From Acinetobacter puyangensis (lineage in GTDB: Bacteria; Pseudomonadota; Gammaproteobacteria; Pseudomonadales; Moraxellaceae): a stretch of DNA of 64,000 bases. This document shows positions 38,722 through 47,454 of this stretch, one piece after another. The notes under the pieces are model-generated. The model made no database searches, was not told where the DNA came from, and worked only from the letters and a program-made list of their open reading frames with translations. Each line of letters begins with the position of its first letter. Within the stretch, counting starts at the first letter, position 1. Location of the stretch: positions 1-64,000 of the forward strand of contig NZ_OANT01000010.1 in NCBI RefSeq assembly GCF_900096995.1, given 5' to 3'. A program made the position numbers and the translations under genes.

Positions 38722-39597
38722 TCAATTTAATTGCGTCTGATTCCATTGTTCCAATAACTTTACTGCACTGGAAAAATCACTGGGTTGCGGCAAACTGTTA
38801 CTGGCAGAACGCAACAATTGCTGGGTTAATTGTAAAACCGGCATCACTGTATTGCTATCACTGGCCAGATCCGTGGCAATTTTTGCATCTTTTGCCAGCA
38901 GATTCAGGGCAAATGTCAGTGGAAATTCCTGACTCAAAACCCGCTGGGCAAAAATATTATGGGAAATACCACTTTGTCCACTTGAGGCATTGATACATTT
39001 TAAGGCAGCATTTAAATCTACAGCTTGTGCTTTCAGGTTACACATCCCTTCGGCCAATGACCATAAATTCACGGCCATTAAAATATTATTCACCGCTTTT
39101 ACAGCAAAGCCCGCACCACTTTGTCCGACATATTCGATCATGCCAGCAAAAGGCTGAATCGCAACACTGGCTATCGCTAAGGCTTCGGCATCACCGCCGA
39201 CCATGACTGTCAGCGTACCATTTTCTGCTCCAATAGTTTGACCAGATACAGGTGCGTCCAGATAAGCAACCTGCCGTGCTTTTAAACTCTGTGCCAGTTT
39301 TTGAGCAGACTGTGGTTCACCGCTGGTGCAATCCACCCAGATACTTCCTGCCTTTGGCGGCGCCTGCGCAATAATGTCCTCGACCTGCTGGCTGGTTGGC
39401 AAACAGGAAAAAATCACATCGGCCTGTACCGCTTGTTGCAGTGAAACTGCTGTCGTAGAAAAAAGTTGCGCATGTTGCTCTGCTTTGCTAAATGTACGAT
39501 TCCAGACCCGAACATCGGAAAATGCTTTGGGTAAATGGGCTGCCATATGCCAACCCATTGCGCCCAAACCAATAAATGCCACCGATTCAATTGCCAT
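38722..39597 (-). CDS. 3-hydroxyisobutyrate-dehydrogenase-family oxidoreductase
   Basis: This is a beta-hydroxyacid dehydrogenase of 291 residues. The Rossmann motif is VAFIGLGAMGWHMAAHL, the substrate loop DAPVSGQTIGAENGTLTVMVGG, and the catalytic Lys in GAGFAVKAVNNILMAVN. It lies 102 bp downstream of a RutG-like permease on the same strand. The gap has a 9-bp inverted repeat (39651-39659/39671-39679) without a T-tract, so readthrough is possible. I infer it could reduce malonic semialdehyde from the Rut pathway, in place of the missing rutE. Confidence 0.85.
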   Translation of the reverse strand: MAIESVAFIGLGAMGWHMAAHLPKAFSDVRVWNRTFSKAEQHAQLFSTTAVSLQQAVQADVIFSCLPTSQQVEDIIAQAPPKAGSIWVDCTSGEPQSAQKLAQSLKARQVAYLDAPVSGQTIGAENGTLTVMVGGDAEALAIASVAIQPFAGMIEYVGQSGAGFAVKAVNNILMAVNLWSLAEGMCNLKAQAVDLNAALKCINASSGQSGISHNIFAQRVLSQEFPLTFALNLLAKDAKIATDLASDSNTVMPVLQLTQQLLRSASNSLPQPSDFSSAVKLLEQWNQTQLN

Positions 39598-39699
39598 AAT
39601 AAATCCTATTAAACATAAATAAAAAGAAGAGATTAGATATTAATAACTGTTGTTTATCTCTCCTGGGGAAAGATAAACAGGACAGCTAAATCAGTGTTT

Positions 39700-41055
39700 T
39701 TATTCTTTTAGAGGTGAAGCAGGCGAAGATAAAGGCGCAGTCACCCCAGTACTCGGTTTGCTCGACAAACTGTCACGATTAAATACCAGATTCATTAAAA
39801 TCGCAGCGAAAGTTGCCGTACCAATCCCACCGAGATCAAAGCTGCCAATATGTAAAGCATAGTTGCCTGTGCCCATGATAATCGCCACCGCAGCCACCAG
39901 CATATTGCCATTTTGACTAAAATCGACCTGGTTGCTAATCCAGATTCGTGCGCCTGCAATCGTGATCAAACCAAAGACAACAATCGATGCACCACCCAAA
40001 ATTGCCACAGGAATAGTGCTAATTAAAGCACCGAATTTTGGCGATAAACCCAGTAAAATTGCAAATGCACCGGCAATCACAAAAACAATGGTCGAATAAA
40101 TTTTGGTGGCAGCCATGACCCCAATATTTTCGGCATAGGTAGTCATGCCTGTGCCACCGACAGAAGCAGACAGACTGGTACATAAACCATCGGCAAAAAA
40201 TGCTCGTCCCATATACGGTGAAATGTCTTGTCCTGTCATGGCACTGACGGCTTTAAAATGGCCCAGATTTTCAGCAACCAGAATAATGAAGACTGGTGCA
40301 ATCAATAAAATCGCTTTGCTATCGAATACAGGGGCTTGAAAATTGGGTAAACCAAACCATGCTGCATTAGAAATCGCATTAAAATCGATAGGCGTGCCCA
40401 GTCCCATGACATTTGCCATTATGAAATACAAAATATAGGCAATCACCAACCCGACCAAAAGCAATAAACGACGAACCATGCCTCGGGTAAACACAGCAAT
40501 CGAAGCAATACTTAAGACGGTCACTAATGCCATCCACGTATCGAAAGTATTGCCAGATACACCCTTAATTGTTACGGGCGCAAGATTCAAACCAATGATC
40601 ATGACAATTGCCCCGGTGACCACAGGTGGCATGAGTTTTTCAATCCACTGCGTGCCGGTACGCATCACAATGATCCCGACCAACGCATATAAAATTCCGC
40701 AAACAATGGTACCGCCTAAGGCCAAGGCAATATTGGGATTACTGCCTGCCCCGGCATAGCCTGTTGCCGCAGCAACAGCACCAATAAAGGCAAAACTTGA
40801 ACCTAAATAACTGGGTACATGACCACCTGTAATCAGGAAAAATAAGATGGTGCCAATCCCGGTAATAAACATAGTTAAACTAGGGTCAAATCCCATTAAC
40901 AAGGGTGCCAGTACAGTTGCACCAAACATGGCAAACGCATGTTGCAACCCTAAAGCCACACTTTGCCCTGCGGGTAAATATTCATTCATTGCCACTGGTG
41001 TTTTTTCGATATCACCAGTATAAGGTCGCCATTTTACAAACCAGCTTTCTTTCAT
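39700..41055 (-). CDS. RutG/UraA-type pyrimidine permease, copy A
   Basis: This is an NCS2 nucleobase transporter of 451 residues. It has NEYLPAGQS near the start, VPSYLGSSFAFIGAV, HFKAVSAMTGQDISPYMGRAF and GGTGMTTYAENIGVMAATK, typical of the uracil branch (RutG/UraA). Residues 1-32 are identical to copy B at 44910, and the whole proteins look about four-fifths identical by eye. Its leader retains the rutF-rutG junction sequence of copy B although no rutF adjoins. A sigma-54-like promoter lies about 205 bp upstream. Confidence 0.93.
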   Translation of the reverse strand: MKESWFVKWRPYTGDIEKTPVAMNEYLPAGQSVALGLQHAFAMFGATVLAPLLMGFDPSLTMFITGIGTILFFLITGGHVPSYLGSSFAFIGAVAAATGYAGAGSNPNIALALGGTIVCGILYALVGIIVMRTGTQWIEKLMPPVVTGAIVMIIGLNLAPVTIKGVSGNTFDTWMALVTVLSIASIAVFTRGMVRRLLLLVGLVIAYILYFIMANVMGLGTPIDFNAISNAAWFGLPNFQAPVFDSKAILLIAPVFIILVAENLGHFKAVSAMTGQDISPYMGRAFFADGLCTSLSASVGGTGMTTYAENIGVMAATKIYSTIVFVIAGAFAILLGLSPKFGALISTIPVAILGGASIVVFGLITIAGARIWISNQVDFSQNGNMLVAAVAIIMGTGNYALHIGSFDLGGIGTATFAAILMNLVFNRDSLSSKPSTGVTAPLSSPASPLKE

Positions 41056-41100
41056 TATGTACCGCCCCGAGATTACTCATTCATTGCCAAGATCAGGATT
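40967..41100. repeat. 134-bp near-identical direct repeat (copy 1)
   Basis: This segment covers the first 30 codons and leader of permease A. It matches 46156-46289 at all but two of 134 positions. Identity drops abruptly on both sides. Confidence 0.9.
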
Positions 41101-41259
41101 GCTTAGAGCAGATAGAATAATATTGAAGCTAAATATTTATAATTTCATAAAAATTTAGGATATAAATGACAACTTCATTAGATAGAACAATATAGTTTAT
41201 ACATTCTTCCATATGTCTATTATATCAATACCAACTACAAGCAATTTTATAAATAAGTA

Positions 41260-41275
41260 AGCATAAAATATGCCA
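41260..41275 (-). promoter_or_regulatory. Sigma-54-type promoter upstream of permease A
   Basis: The minus strand reads TGGCATATTTTATGCT. It has the -24 GG and -12 GC doublets at the required spacing (TGGCAT, five bases, ATGCT). Predicted transcription starts near 41249, giving a leader of about 190 bases. Confidence 0.55.
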
Positions 41276-41337
41276 AAATTATAAATATATTTATCATATA
41301 GTTATATAAATTAATCAATAAAAATATTTGACCAATT

Positions 41338-41353
41338 GTTCTAATTTGAGCCG
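41338..41353. promoter_or_regulatory. Degenerate RutR operator upstream of permease A
   Basis: TTGACCAATTGTTCTA has a perfect left half of the RutR operator TTGACCANNTGGTCAA and 5 of 7 right-half bases. It lies about 97 bp upstream of the predicted start, close to the spacing at rutA. Confidence 0.4.
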
Positions 41354-41374
41354 AAAAAATCATATTGCACAATA

Positions 41375-41386
41375 ATAGATCATTAA
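41375..41386. promoter_or_regulatory. NtrC-like half site upstream of permease A
   Basis: TTGCACAATAAT carries the GCAC half of the NtrC enhancer (GCAC-N7-GTGC). It is about 131 bp upstream of the predicted sigma-54 start. The other half is not conserved. Confidence 0.3.
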
Positions 41387-41564
41387 TATAATTTCGTTTT
41401 CAATAAATAATAGATTTATTGCTATTTTTAACCCAAAATAGCAAGCATAGAAATAAAGCATGGAATAATGAGATATTTCATGCCTAAAATTAATTCAATA
41501 TTTTACTTAATCACTTCATAACAAAAGAATATTAAATCTTCTATCTTTTTTGGATTAAACAATG

Positions 41565-42281
41565 TTAGAAATGATATTTCACTAAGGCACTGACATTTCT
41601 TTCATCTTTATCCGGTACACCATATTTATTGGTCCAGTGTGAATACTCAATCCCCAAATATAACTTGGTATCTGGAGAGATATGTTTCCCAGCATTCCAC
41701 TTTAACTGGCTAGTCCAGTTCATTTCACTTTCATGATCATCTTCTTCAGTCGACCAATCCAGAAAACCATCAAACAAGAAATCCTCTGAAGCTAACTTGA
41801 ATGGTACACCGTATGTCAAAGTTAATTGCCAATCATCAGTAGTTAAATCATTTTTTGCACGATATACATTTACACTGGCATATTGAAAATAGGGAATATC
41901 AAGGTCAAAACCCAATCCATAAAGATAATTATTCATATTATCTCCACCTTCCCATGTTGTTGATAATAATACATCTTTTAAAATACCAACTTGCATATTA
42001 TATCCGCTTACAGCCCCCAAACTTAAGCGTGGAGAAACCTCAAAATATGTGTCTTTTTGTCCACCACTTTCAGTACGATCAGCAAAACCAAAAAAATCAC
42101 CATATTTTAATTTGGCTGCATATTCAAAGGTTACTGTTGTCTGCTTTTCATCTGGTGTGAGTTCATAATTTGTCCCATACAAACCTGTAATACTAAAATC
42201 TTGCCAGATTGGTTGAGAATGTGCTGCTATTGGTAGATAACAAATAGCAGTAGAAAATAATATATGACTCAGTTTTTTCAT
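41565..42281 (-). CDS. Tsx-like nucleoside-specific outer-membrane channel
   Basis: The 238-residue protein has a signal peptide (about 1-22) and a Tsx-type barrel: IWQDFSITGLYGTNYELTPDEKQTTVTFEYAAKLKYGDFFGFADR is the family signature, and the chain ends SALVKYHF with the barrel-terminal Phe. Tsx admits nucleosides. I chose the second ATG, which lies 7 bases past AGAGGG. It is divergent from the TIM-barrel gene, with sigma-54-like and RutR sites between, so it should follow pyrimidine availability. Confidence 0.85.
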   Translation of the reverse strand: MKKLSHILFSTAICYLPIAAHSQPIWQDFSITGLYGTNYELTPDEKQTTVTFEYAAKLKYGDFFGFADRTESGGQKDTYFEVSPRLSLGAVSGYNMQVGILKDVLLSTTWEGGDNMNNYLYGLGFDLDIPYFQYASVNVYRAKNDLTTDDWQLTLTYGVPFKLASEDFLFDGFLDWSTEEDDHESEMNWTSQLKWNAGKHISPDTKLYLGIEYSHWTNKYGVPDKDERNVSALVKYHF

Positions 42282-42327
42282 TAACATACCCTCTTAATTT
42301 AAAGTTTGCTTTTTGCCATTTTACAAA

Positions 42328-42343
42328 AGCAAAAAATAAGCCA
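42328..42343 (-). promoter_or_regulatory. Sigma-54-type promoter of the Tsx-like gene
   Basis: The minus strand reads TGGCTTATTTTTTGCT (TGGC, N5 spacing, TTGCT). It sits just inside the RutR operator at 42347-42362, so RutR binding would cover the -24 flank. Confidence 0.5.
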
Positions 42344-42346
42344 AAT

Positions 42347-42362
42347 TTGACCAAATGGTCAA
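42347..42362. promoter_or_regulatory. Perfect RutR operator between Tsx-like and TIM-barrel genes
   Basis: TTGACCAAATGGTCAA is an exact match to the RutR palindrome TTGACCANNTGGTCAA. It lies between two divergent sigma-54-like promoters, so both genes are probable RutR targets. Confidence 0.85.
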
Positions 42363-42380
42363 ATTTTAAAAATAAAAAAT

Positions 42381-42396
42381 TGGTATTATTATTGCT
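42381..42396 (+). promoter_or_regulatory. Sigma-54-type promoter of the TIM-barrel gene
   Basis: TGGTATTATTATTGCT keeps the -24 GG and -12 GC with exact spacing. Predicted start is near 42408, about 40 bases before the ATG. Confidence 0.5.
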
Positions 42397-42445
42397 TTAT
42401 CTATTACTGCGTTAATTATCCATTTTAAAATCATTAAGGTGTGAC

Positions 42446-43531
42446 ATGAAAAAAATGTTTCCATTAGGATGTGCTGGTCTTGGAATACAATCTTCCTCAA
42501 TAGAAAATCCTGTTTCTCTGATTGAACCAACTATTGAAGAAAAATTTAACTTATTAAAAGATTCTGAAGTCTGGGATTTTCTAGATCATATTCCAATTAA
42601 TGAACAACAAATTGATGCTTACATTAAAGCAAGTCAAAATGTTAACCTTCCCATTTATTCTGGTTATGGATTATATACATTAGGCGATAATGAAAAAAAT
42701 GAGTTTAAGAAAAATATCGAACTGACTCATGCCGTGGGAGCAAAATATCATAACGTTATGCTTTCTGCCAAAGATATCAACAAGACCTATATCTCTAACG
42801 ATCAAGTTGCAGAATTATATCTGCACTTTTATGAATATGCCGATAAAAAAGGAATCACCATTACTTTCGAAAATCATGTCGATAACTGGTCAGAAGATTA
42901 TCGACGCGTGCTTCAAGTCGCAGATATTGTAGAAAGTAAAGGTGTGCGTTTTAATATGGCAATGGACTATAGCCATTGTATTTTTAAGATTGAAAATGAA
43001 ATCGAAATATTTACCTCCGGCTTCAGAGGTAATAATGAAGCGATTATGAAATTAGACCCATATAATTCAAATAGTTATGCCGATGATTGGCTAAATCGAC
43101 AATTAATCACTTGGGCACAAATACGCCCTGCTGTGCCAAATGGTCCAAGAAACTGGTGGGCTGGAGAAAGTTGCCCCTGGGATGGTCTAGGAAATGACAG
43201 GCCTGGGCGCAGTATACAATATCCTTTTAGTCAACCCAAAGCAGGAGAATGGCATACAGAATTTTGGCATGCACATAAATTAGCCTGTACCAAAGAAATT
43301 ATTCGAAAAGTAATTGATCACTATCTGTATGACCCATTATCGAATATTAAGCTGATGACTGTCGATAATATTAACTTATGGTCATATGGTTTGGGATGGA
43401 AGTATAATATGTTTAATGATAGTTGTTTAGTTGCACAATATATTAGAGAAATTTATGCAGAACGAGCAGCCATTTATGAAGCGAAAAAAGATAAAAGTTC
43501 AAATCAATTTGTAGAACAGTATAGACTGTAA
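42446..43531 (+). CDS. Xylose-isomerase-like TIM-barrel protein of unknown reaction
   Basis: The 361-residue product has features of the sugar-phosphate isomerase/epimerase (AP_endonuc_2) barrel: a metal-ligand-like Glu142 in TITFENHVDN, and Asp174/His177 in MAMDYSHC. From about residue 226 to 275 it carries an unusual Trp/Gly-rich stretch (RNWWAGESCPWDGLGNDRPGR), where a relative would have a short metal-binding loop. It is RutR/sigma-54 linked and convergent with a 2-oxoglutarate dioxygenase. A role in processing a modified pyrimidine or its sugar is inferred only from context. Confidence 0.65.
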   Translation: MKKMFPLGCAGLGIQSSSIENPVSLIEPTIEEKFNLLKDSEVWDFLDHIPINEQQIDAYIKASQNVNLPIYSGYGLYTLGDNEKNEFKKNIELTHAVGAKYHNVMLSAKDINKTYISNDQVAELYLHFYEYADKKGITITFENHVDNWSEDYRRVLQVADIVESKGVRFNMAMDYSHCIFKIENEIEIFTSGFRGNNEAIMKLDPYNSNSYADDWLNRQLITWAQIRPAVPNGPRNWWAGESCPWDGLGNDRPGRSIQYPFSQPKAGEWHTEFWHAHKLACTKEIIRKVIDHYLYDPLSNIKLMTVDNINLWSYGLGWKYNMFNDSCLVAQYIREIYAERAAIYEAKKDKSSNQFVEQYRL

Positions 43532-43538
43532 AACTTTG

Positions 43539-43571
43539 AGAGTTATTTTAATCTTGGATTAAAATAACTCT
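43539..43571. terminator. Bidirectional terminator between TIM-barrel and dioxygenase genes
   Basis: AGAGTTATTTTAATC and its exact reverse complement form a 15-bp stem with a three-base loop, between convergent stops. Confidence 0.9.
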
Positions 43572-43581
43572 TCTTTTATTT

Positions 43582-44574
43582 TTAATAATAAGCAGCTTTC
43601 TTGGCCATTGATTCTTCTGCTTTCTTATAAGAGCGATTATACATTTGCTCTAAATGTTCTCCAACAGTACACGGCTCAAATTTTGGAATCTCATTTTCTT
43701 TAAGTGTTCCGGGTACAGGCGAAATCACAGCATGGTAATCTGGTTCATAAAAAAATGGGATAGAATATCTATATTCACCATTTGAATAGACATTTCTGAC
43801 CCGATGCGGATTTGAATGATATAGACCATTGGTCCATTTTGGAATCATATCCCCTAAATTAACCACGAAAGTATCTTCAATTGGAGAAGCTTTTACCCAT
43901 GTTCCATCAGGCATACAAACTTCCAGCCCTCCGATCTGATCCTGAGCTAAAATAGTGACCGAGCCCCAATCTGTATGTGCTCCAGCTCCAAATGTTAATT
44001 CATCTGCATCTTTTGGATGTGACGGGTAACGTATCATACGCAGAGTCCCCATAGGATCCTGACTTGAGGCATCAAAATAATTACTTGGCAAAGAAAGTGA
44101 TAATGCCAATAATTTCATAATGAAATCTGATAATTTATACATTTCATCGATATATTCCAGACAAATGGACTCACATTCTGGTAATTCAGTAGGCCATTGA
44201 TTTGGGCCATAATTTTGATATTTGGCAATCGCATATGGATGATCTTGTGGATAATTTTTACCACAATAATATCCTTCTTTTAAATCAGGTTTGGCATTTG
44301 GATCTAATTGCTGACCATTAATTTTGTCAAATCCCCTAAAACCAAAGAAATTTCTTACATTATACTTTTGCTTTATTTCATCAGATAAACTTAATAGCTT
44401 TTTCGCCAAAGTAAATTGTCTGGTAACCGTATCACGACCAACCCCATGATTTTTCACATAAAAAAATCCTGAGTTTGTTGCAGCTTTAAATAGCTCTCTC
44501 ACAGCTTTTTGAGTTACCTCACTTTCAGGATCATTAATATCTACATCTTTTAAATCTATGACTGGAATACCCAT
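43582..44574 (-). CDS. Fe(II)/2-oxoglutarate dioxygenase, isopenicillin-N-synthase family
   Basis: The 330-residue oxygenase has the DIOX_N region (GIPVIDLKDVDI, SGFFYVKNHGV) and the 2OG-FeII_Oxy domain. The iron triad is HTDW (His200, Asp202) with His257 in SNPHRVRN, and Arg269/Ser271 in YRYSIPFF anchor 2-oxoglutarate. I chose ATG at 44574, 8 bases after AGGAG. This family includes fungal thymine 7-hydroxylase and pyrimidine-nucleoside dioxygenases; the rut context makes such a substrate plausible but unproved. It has its own sigma-54-like promoter but no clear RutR box. Confidence 0.85.
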   Translation of the reverse strand: MGIPVIDLKDVDINDPESEVTQKAVRELFKAATNSGFFYVKNHGVGRDTVTRQFTLAKKLLSLSDEIKQKYNVRNFFGFRGFDKINGQQLDPNAKPDLKEGYYCGKNYPQDHPYAIAKYQNYGPNQWPTELPECESICLEYIDEMYKLSDFIMKLLALSLSLPSNYFDASSQDPMGTLRMIRYPSHPKDADELTFGAGAHTDWGSVTILAQDQIGGLEVCMPDGTWVKASPIEDTFVVNLGDMIPKWTNGLYHSNPHRVRNVYSNGEYRYSIPFFYEPDYHAVISPVPGTLKENEIPKFEPCTVGEHLEQMYNRSYKKAEESMAKKAAYY

Positions 44575-44650
44575 TTCGTTGCTCCTATACCTCTTCAATC
44601 AATCATATTAAATAAATTAAAGATCTCACCTTTAAGCTATAATATATATA

Positions 44651-44666
44651 AGCAAATAACGAACCA
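44651..44666 (-). promoter_or_regulatory. Sigma-54-type promoter of the dioxygenase gene
   Basis: The minus strand reads TGGTTCGTTATTTGCT, with GG and GC at the right spacing, predicted start near 44640 and a leader of about 66 bases. No RutR operator is visible upstream. Confidence 0.45.
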
Positions 44667-44785
44667 ATTTATAAAAAATAGACAATTAATATAATAAAAA
44701 TATTTCCTTTAATTCTATAAACTTAAACCATATTAAATAAAACTTAATTTAAAGTAGTGTTACAATTTTAATATATAAATTAATT

Positions 44786-44817
44786 TTGCACAATAAAAAT
44801 ACAAGTTGCACATTATT
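44786..44817. promoter_or_regulatory. Two NtrC-like half sites upstream of the dioxygenase
   Basis: TTGCACAATAAA (44786-44797) and TTGCACATTATT (44806-44817) repeat in direct orientation 20 bp apart, 145-180 bp upstream of the predicted start. A closely similar TTGCACAATAAT occurs before permease A. They are incomplete matches to the NtrC consensus. Confidence 0.3.
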
Positions 44818-44865
44818 GAAGCAAAATCACAACCAAAAAATATTATTACTTTAGAAATTAAAATA

Positions 44866-44897
44866 TAAAAAAAGCACTTATTTAAAAGTGCCTTTTT
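44866..44897 (-). terminator. Terminator after permease B (rutG)
   Basis: AAGCACTT and AAGTGCCTT pair with A/T tracts on both sides, 13 bp past the stop. Confidence 0.75.
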
Positions 44898-44909
44898 AGA
44901 TTATTGACT

Positions 44910-46244
44910 TTATACTTTTTTAAGATCAAAATCTTCCGGAACAGATTCTTTTATATTTTTCTCTCGATTTAAAAATAAATTAAGTAATATCGCTGCAAAT
45001 GTTGCTGTTCCAATACCACCTAAATCAAAACTTCCAATATGAATTGAATAATTACCAGTTCCCATAATAACTGTCACAGCAGCAACAATCATATTACCAT
45101 TTTTGGTAAAGTCTACTTGATTATTAATCCAGATACGTGCCCCGGCAATGGTAATCAAACCAAAAACGACGATTGATGCTCCGCCCAAAACCGCAGCAGG
45201 TAAAGTACTAATCACCGCACCAAATTTTGGTGATAAACCCAATAAAATTGCAAAACAACCAGCAATAACAAAAATAATAGTAGAATAAATTTTAGTTGCG
45301 GCCATCACGCCGATATTTTCTGCATAGGTGGTTAACCCTGTACCACCCACGGATCCGGACAATGATGTACAAAAACCATCAGCAAAAAATGCACGTCCCA
45401 TATAAGGTGAAATATTTTGCCCAGTCATGGCACCAACGACTTTAAAATGAGCCAAATTTTCTGCCATTAAAATAATGGCAATTGGTGCAATCAATAAAAT
45501 TGCATCCATTCTAAATTCAGGTTGATGTAAAGTTGGTAAACCAAACCATGCTGCATTTGCAATAGGCGTAAAATCAATAGGTTTGCCAAAACCCAATACA
45601 TTGGCCGTAATAAAATAAATAAAATAGGCCAATAGTAAGCCAACTAATAGTAACAGTCTTCTTAGCATTCCCTTGGTAAATACAGCTACGCTACCAATAC
45701 ATAACACAGTGACCAATGCCATCCATGTATCAAAACTATTATCTGAAATCCCCTTAATCGTAATCGGGGCCAGATTTAAACCCACGATCATGACGATGGC
45801 ACCCGCCACAACTGGAGGTAATAATTTTTCCAGCCAATCTGACCCCGTCTTCATGATGAGTAAACCCATCAATGCGTAGAAAATTCCACAAACAACTGTA
45901 CCACCCAATGCCACACCAATATTGGGATTTCCACCACTACCACTATAGCCTGTCACAGCAACAACAGCACCGATAAATGCAAAACTTGCACCTAAATAGC
46001 TGGGCACGCGTCCACCCGTAATGATAAAAAACAGGATCGTACCTATACCTGAAAGCAGCATCGTCAAACTAGGATCAAATCCCATCAATAATGGTCCTAA
46101 CACTGTTGCCCCAAACATGGCAAAAGTGTGTTGCAGTCCCAATACAATAGATTGTCCTGCGGGTAAATATTCATTCATTGCCACCGGTGTTTTTTCGATA
46201 TCACCAGTATAAGGTCGCCATTTTACAAACCAGCTTTCTTTCAT
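44910..46244 (-). CDS. rutG: Uracil permease RutG, copy B
   Basis: This NCS2 uracil transporter has 444 residues and imports uracil for the Rut pathway. It keeps GGTGLTTYAENIGVMAATK, HFKVVGAMTGQNISPYMGRAF and VVFGLITIAGARIW. It starts 51 bp after rutF on the same strand, the normal end of the rut operon. Its first 30 codons and leader are repeated at permease A (40967-41100). Confidence 0.95.
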   Translation of the reverse strand: MKESWFVKWRPYTGDIEKTPVAMNEYLPAGQSIVLGLQHTFAMFGATVLGPLLMGFDPSLTMLLSGIGTILFFIITGGRVPSYLGASFAFIGAVVAVTGYSGSGGNPNIGVALGGTVVCGIFYALMGLLIMKTGSDWLEKLLPPVVAGAIVMIVGLNLAPITIKGISDNSFDTWMALVTVLCIGSVAVFTKGMLRRLLLLVGLLLAYFIYFITANVLGFGKPIDFTPIANAAWFGLPTLHQPEFRMDAILLIAPIAIILMAENLAHFKVVGAMTGQNISPYMGRAFFADGFCTSLSGSVGGTGLTTYAENIGVMAATKIYSTIIFVIAGCFAILLGLSPKFGAVISTLPAAVLGGASIVVFGLITIAGARIWINNQVDFTKNGNMIVAAVTVIMGTGNYSIHIGSFDLGGIGTATFAAILLNLFLNREKNIKESVPEDFDLKKV

Positions 46245-46289
46245 TATGTACCACCCCGAGATTACTCATTCATTGCCAAGATCAGGATT
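46156..46289. repeat. 134-bp near-identical direct repeat (copy 2)
   Basis: This covers the rutF-rutG junction and the first 30 codons of permease B. It matches 40967-41100 with two mismatches in 134 positions. Confidence 0.9.
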
Positions 46290-46295
46290 AAAAAA

Positions 46296-46889
46296 TCAGT
46301 GATGTTTAGTGAGTTGGTGATATGCCCGGTCAAAATAAATCAGACTACGAGCGCCTTGTTTTTGCTGGATCTCAAGGACTTCGCAAAAGAAAATATCATG
46401 TGTTCCCATACTGGTGATCTGGTTGACCTTGCAATCAAATGCCAGCATGGCATCCTGTAATACAGGTGAACCGGTTACCAGTGTTTGCCATTGTCCCTGT
46501 GCAAAGCGTTCATCCATGGGGGTTTTGCCACCAAATAAATTACTTAAATCCTGATGTTCCAAAGCCAGCGTATTGACACACAGCACCTGATTTTTTTTAA
46601 AGATTTCATAGACCGATGCATTGCGGTTTAAACACACCAAGAGCGTTGGTGGTGTATCCGTGACACTACATACTGCGGAAGCGGTAAAGCCCGCACGCCC
46701 AGCATCGCCATCAGTGCTGATAATATTGACAGCAGCAGCCAGATTGCTCATGGCATTTCTAAACAATTGCTGGGTGTCAGATAACACGGGTTTTGCACCT
46801 GCGTTGAGGTCTTTTTCCACTTTAGCCACCATGTGATTTGATTGCGCTGTATGTGCTGTCAAATTTCTGGCCTGAACAATCGAATTCAT
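46296..46889 (-). CDS. rutF: Flavin reductase RutF
   Basis: RutF regenerates reduced flavin for the RutA monooxygenase. The 197-residue protein has the flavin-reductase-like fold: [47 protein letters not shown], then [18 protein letters not shown]. An upstream GGAG box supports the ATG. An N-terminal extension of about 35 residues precedes the domain. rutC ends 135 bp before its start, with no rutD or rutE between. Confidence 0.93.
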   Translation of the reverse strand: MNSIVQARNLTAHTAQSNHMVAKVEKDLNAGAKPVLSDTQQLFRNAMSNLAAAVNIISTDGDAGRAGFTASAVCSVTDTPPTLLVCLNRNASVYEIFKKNQVLCVNTLALEHQDLSNLFGGKTPMDERFAQGQWQTLVTGSPVLQDAMLAFDCKVNQITSMGTHDIFFCEVLEIQQKQGARSLIYFDRAYHQLTKHH

Positions 46890-47024
46890 TGATCTATCTC
46901 CTTTGCATCCGCAAGACTTGTATAGCCATGACTTGATGACTCACCCAGTCAATCCTGCTCAAAGCACCATACAATTGTCTTGCGTCTGGCGATTTATTGT
47001 TTCCAACATAGTGAATGGGCAGAT

Positions 47025-47408
47025 TTATCCAATATGTGCAATTGATGCAATTTCGATTAATGCATCTGGTTTAACCAAACCGCACTGTATGCAATAGCGA
47101 GCAGGTTTATCATTGGGGAAAAATTCGGCATAGACCTGATTGATGGCAGCATAATCCGCCCAGTCTTTGACAAAGATCGAATTAAAAGTCACGTCATCCA
47201 TGCTACCGCCCGCGGTTTCAATCACTTTTTTTATGGTTTCGAGTACATATCGAGCTTGTGCTGCGGCATCTCCAACAAAGACCACATCGTTATTTTCATC
47301 CAACGGCAGCGTACCTGAGACATAAACAATATTGTCAGCCAAGGTTGCAGGGACATAAGGGGCTAAAGGTGTTCCAGTACCTTCCGGGATAATGACTGTT
47401 TTCGCCAT
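47025..47408 (-). CDS. rutC: RutC, RidA-family aminoacrylate deaminase
   Basis: RutC converts 3-aminoacrylate to malonic semialdehyde. The 127-residue protein has the YjgF/RidA fold: [21 protein letters not shown], the [18 protein letters not shown] strand with the conserved Arg, and E in the final VEI-like position. ATG at 47408 with GGAG upstream is preferred over the longer frame. It lies between rutB and rutF. Confidence 0.93.
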   Translation of the reverse strand: MAKTVIIPEGTGTPLAPYVPATLADNIVYVSGTLPLDENNDVVFVGDAAAQARYVLETIKKVIETAGGSMDDVTFNSIFVKDWADYAAINQVYAEFFPNDKPARYCIQCGLVKPDALIEIASIAHIG

Positions 47409-47454
47409 GATCGTTCTCCAAAATTTAAGCAATAATTGAATATGAAAAAATATG

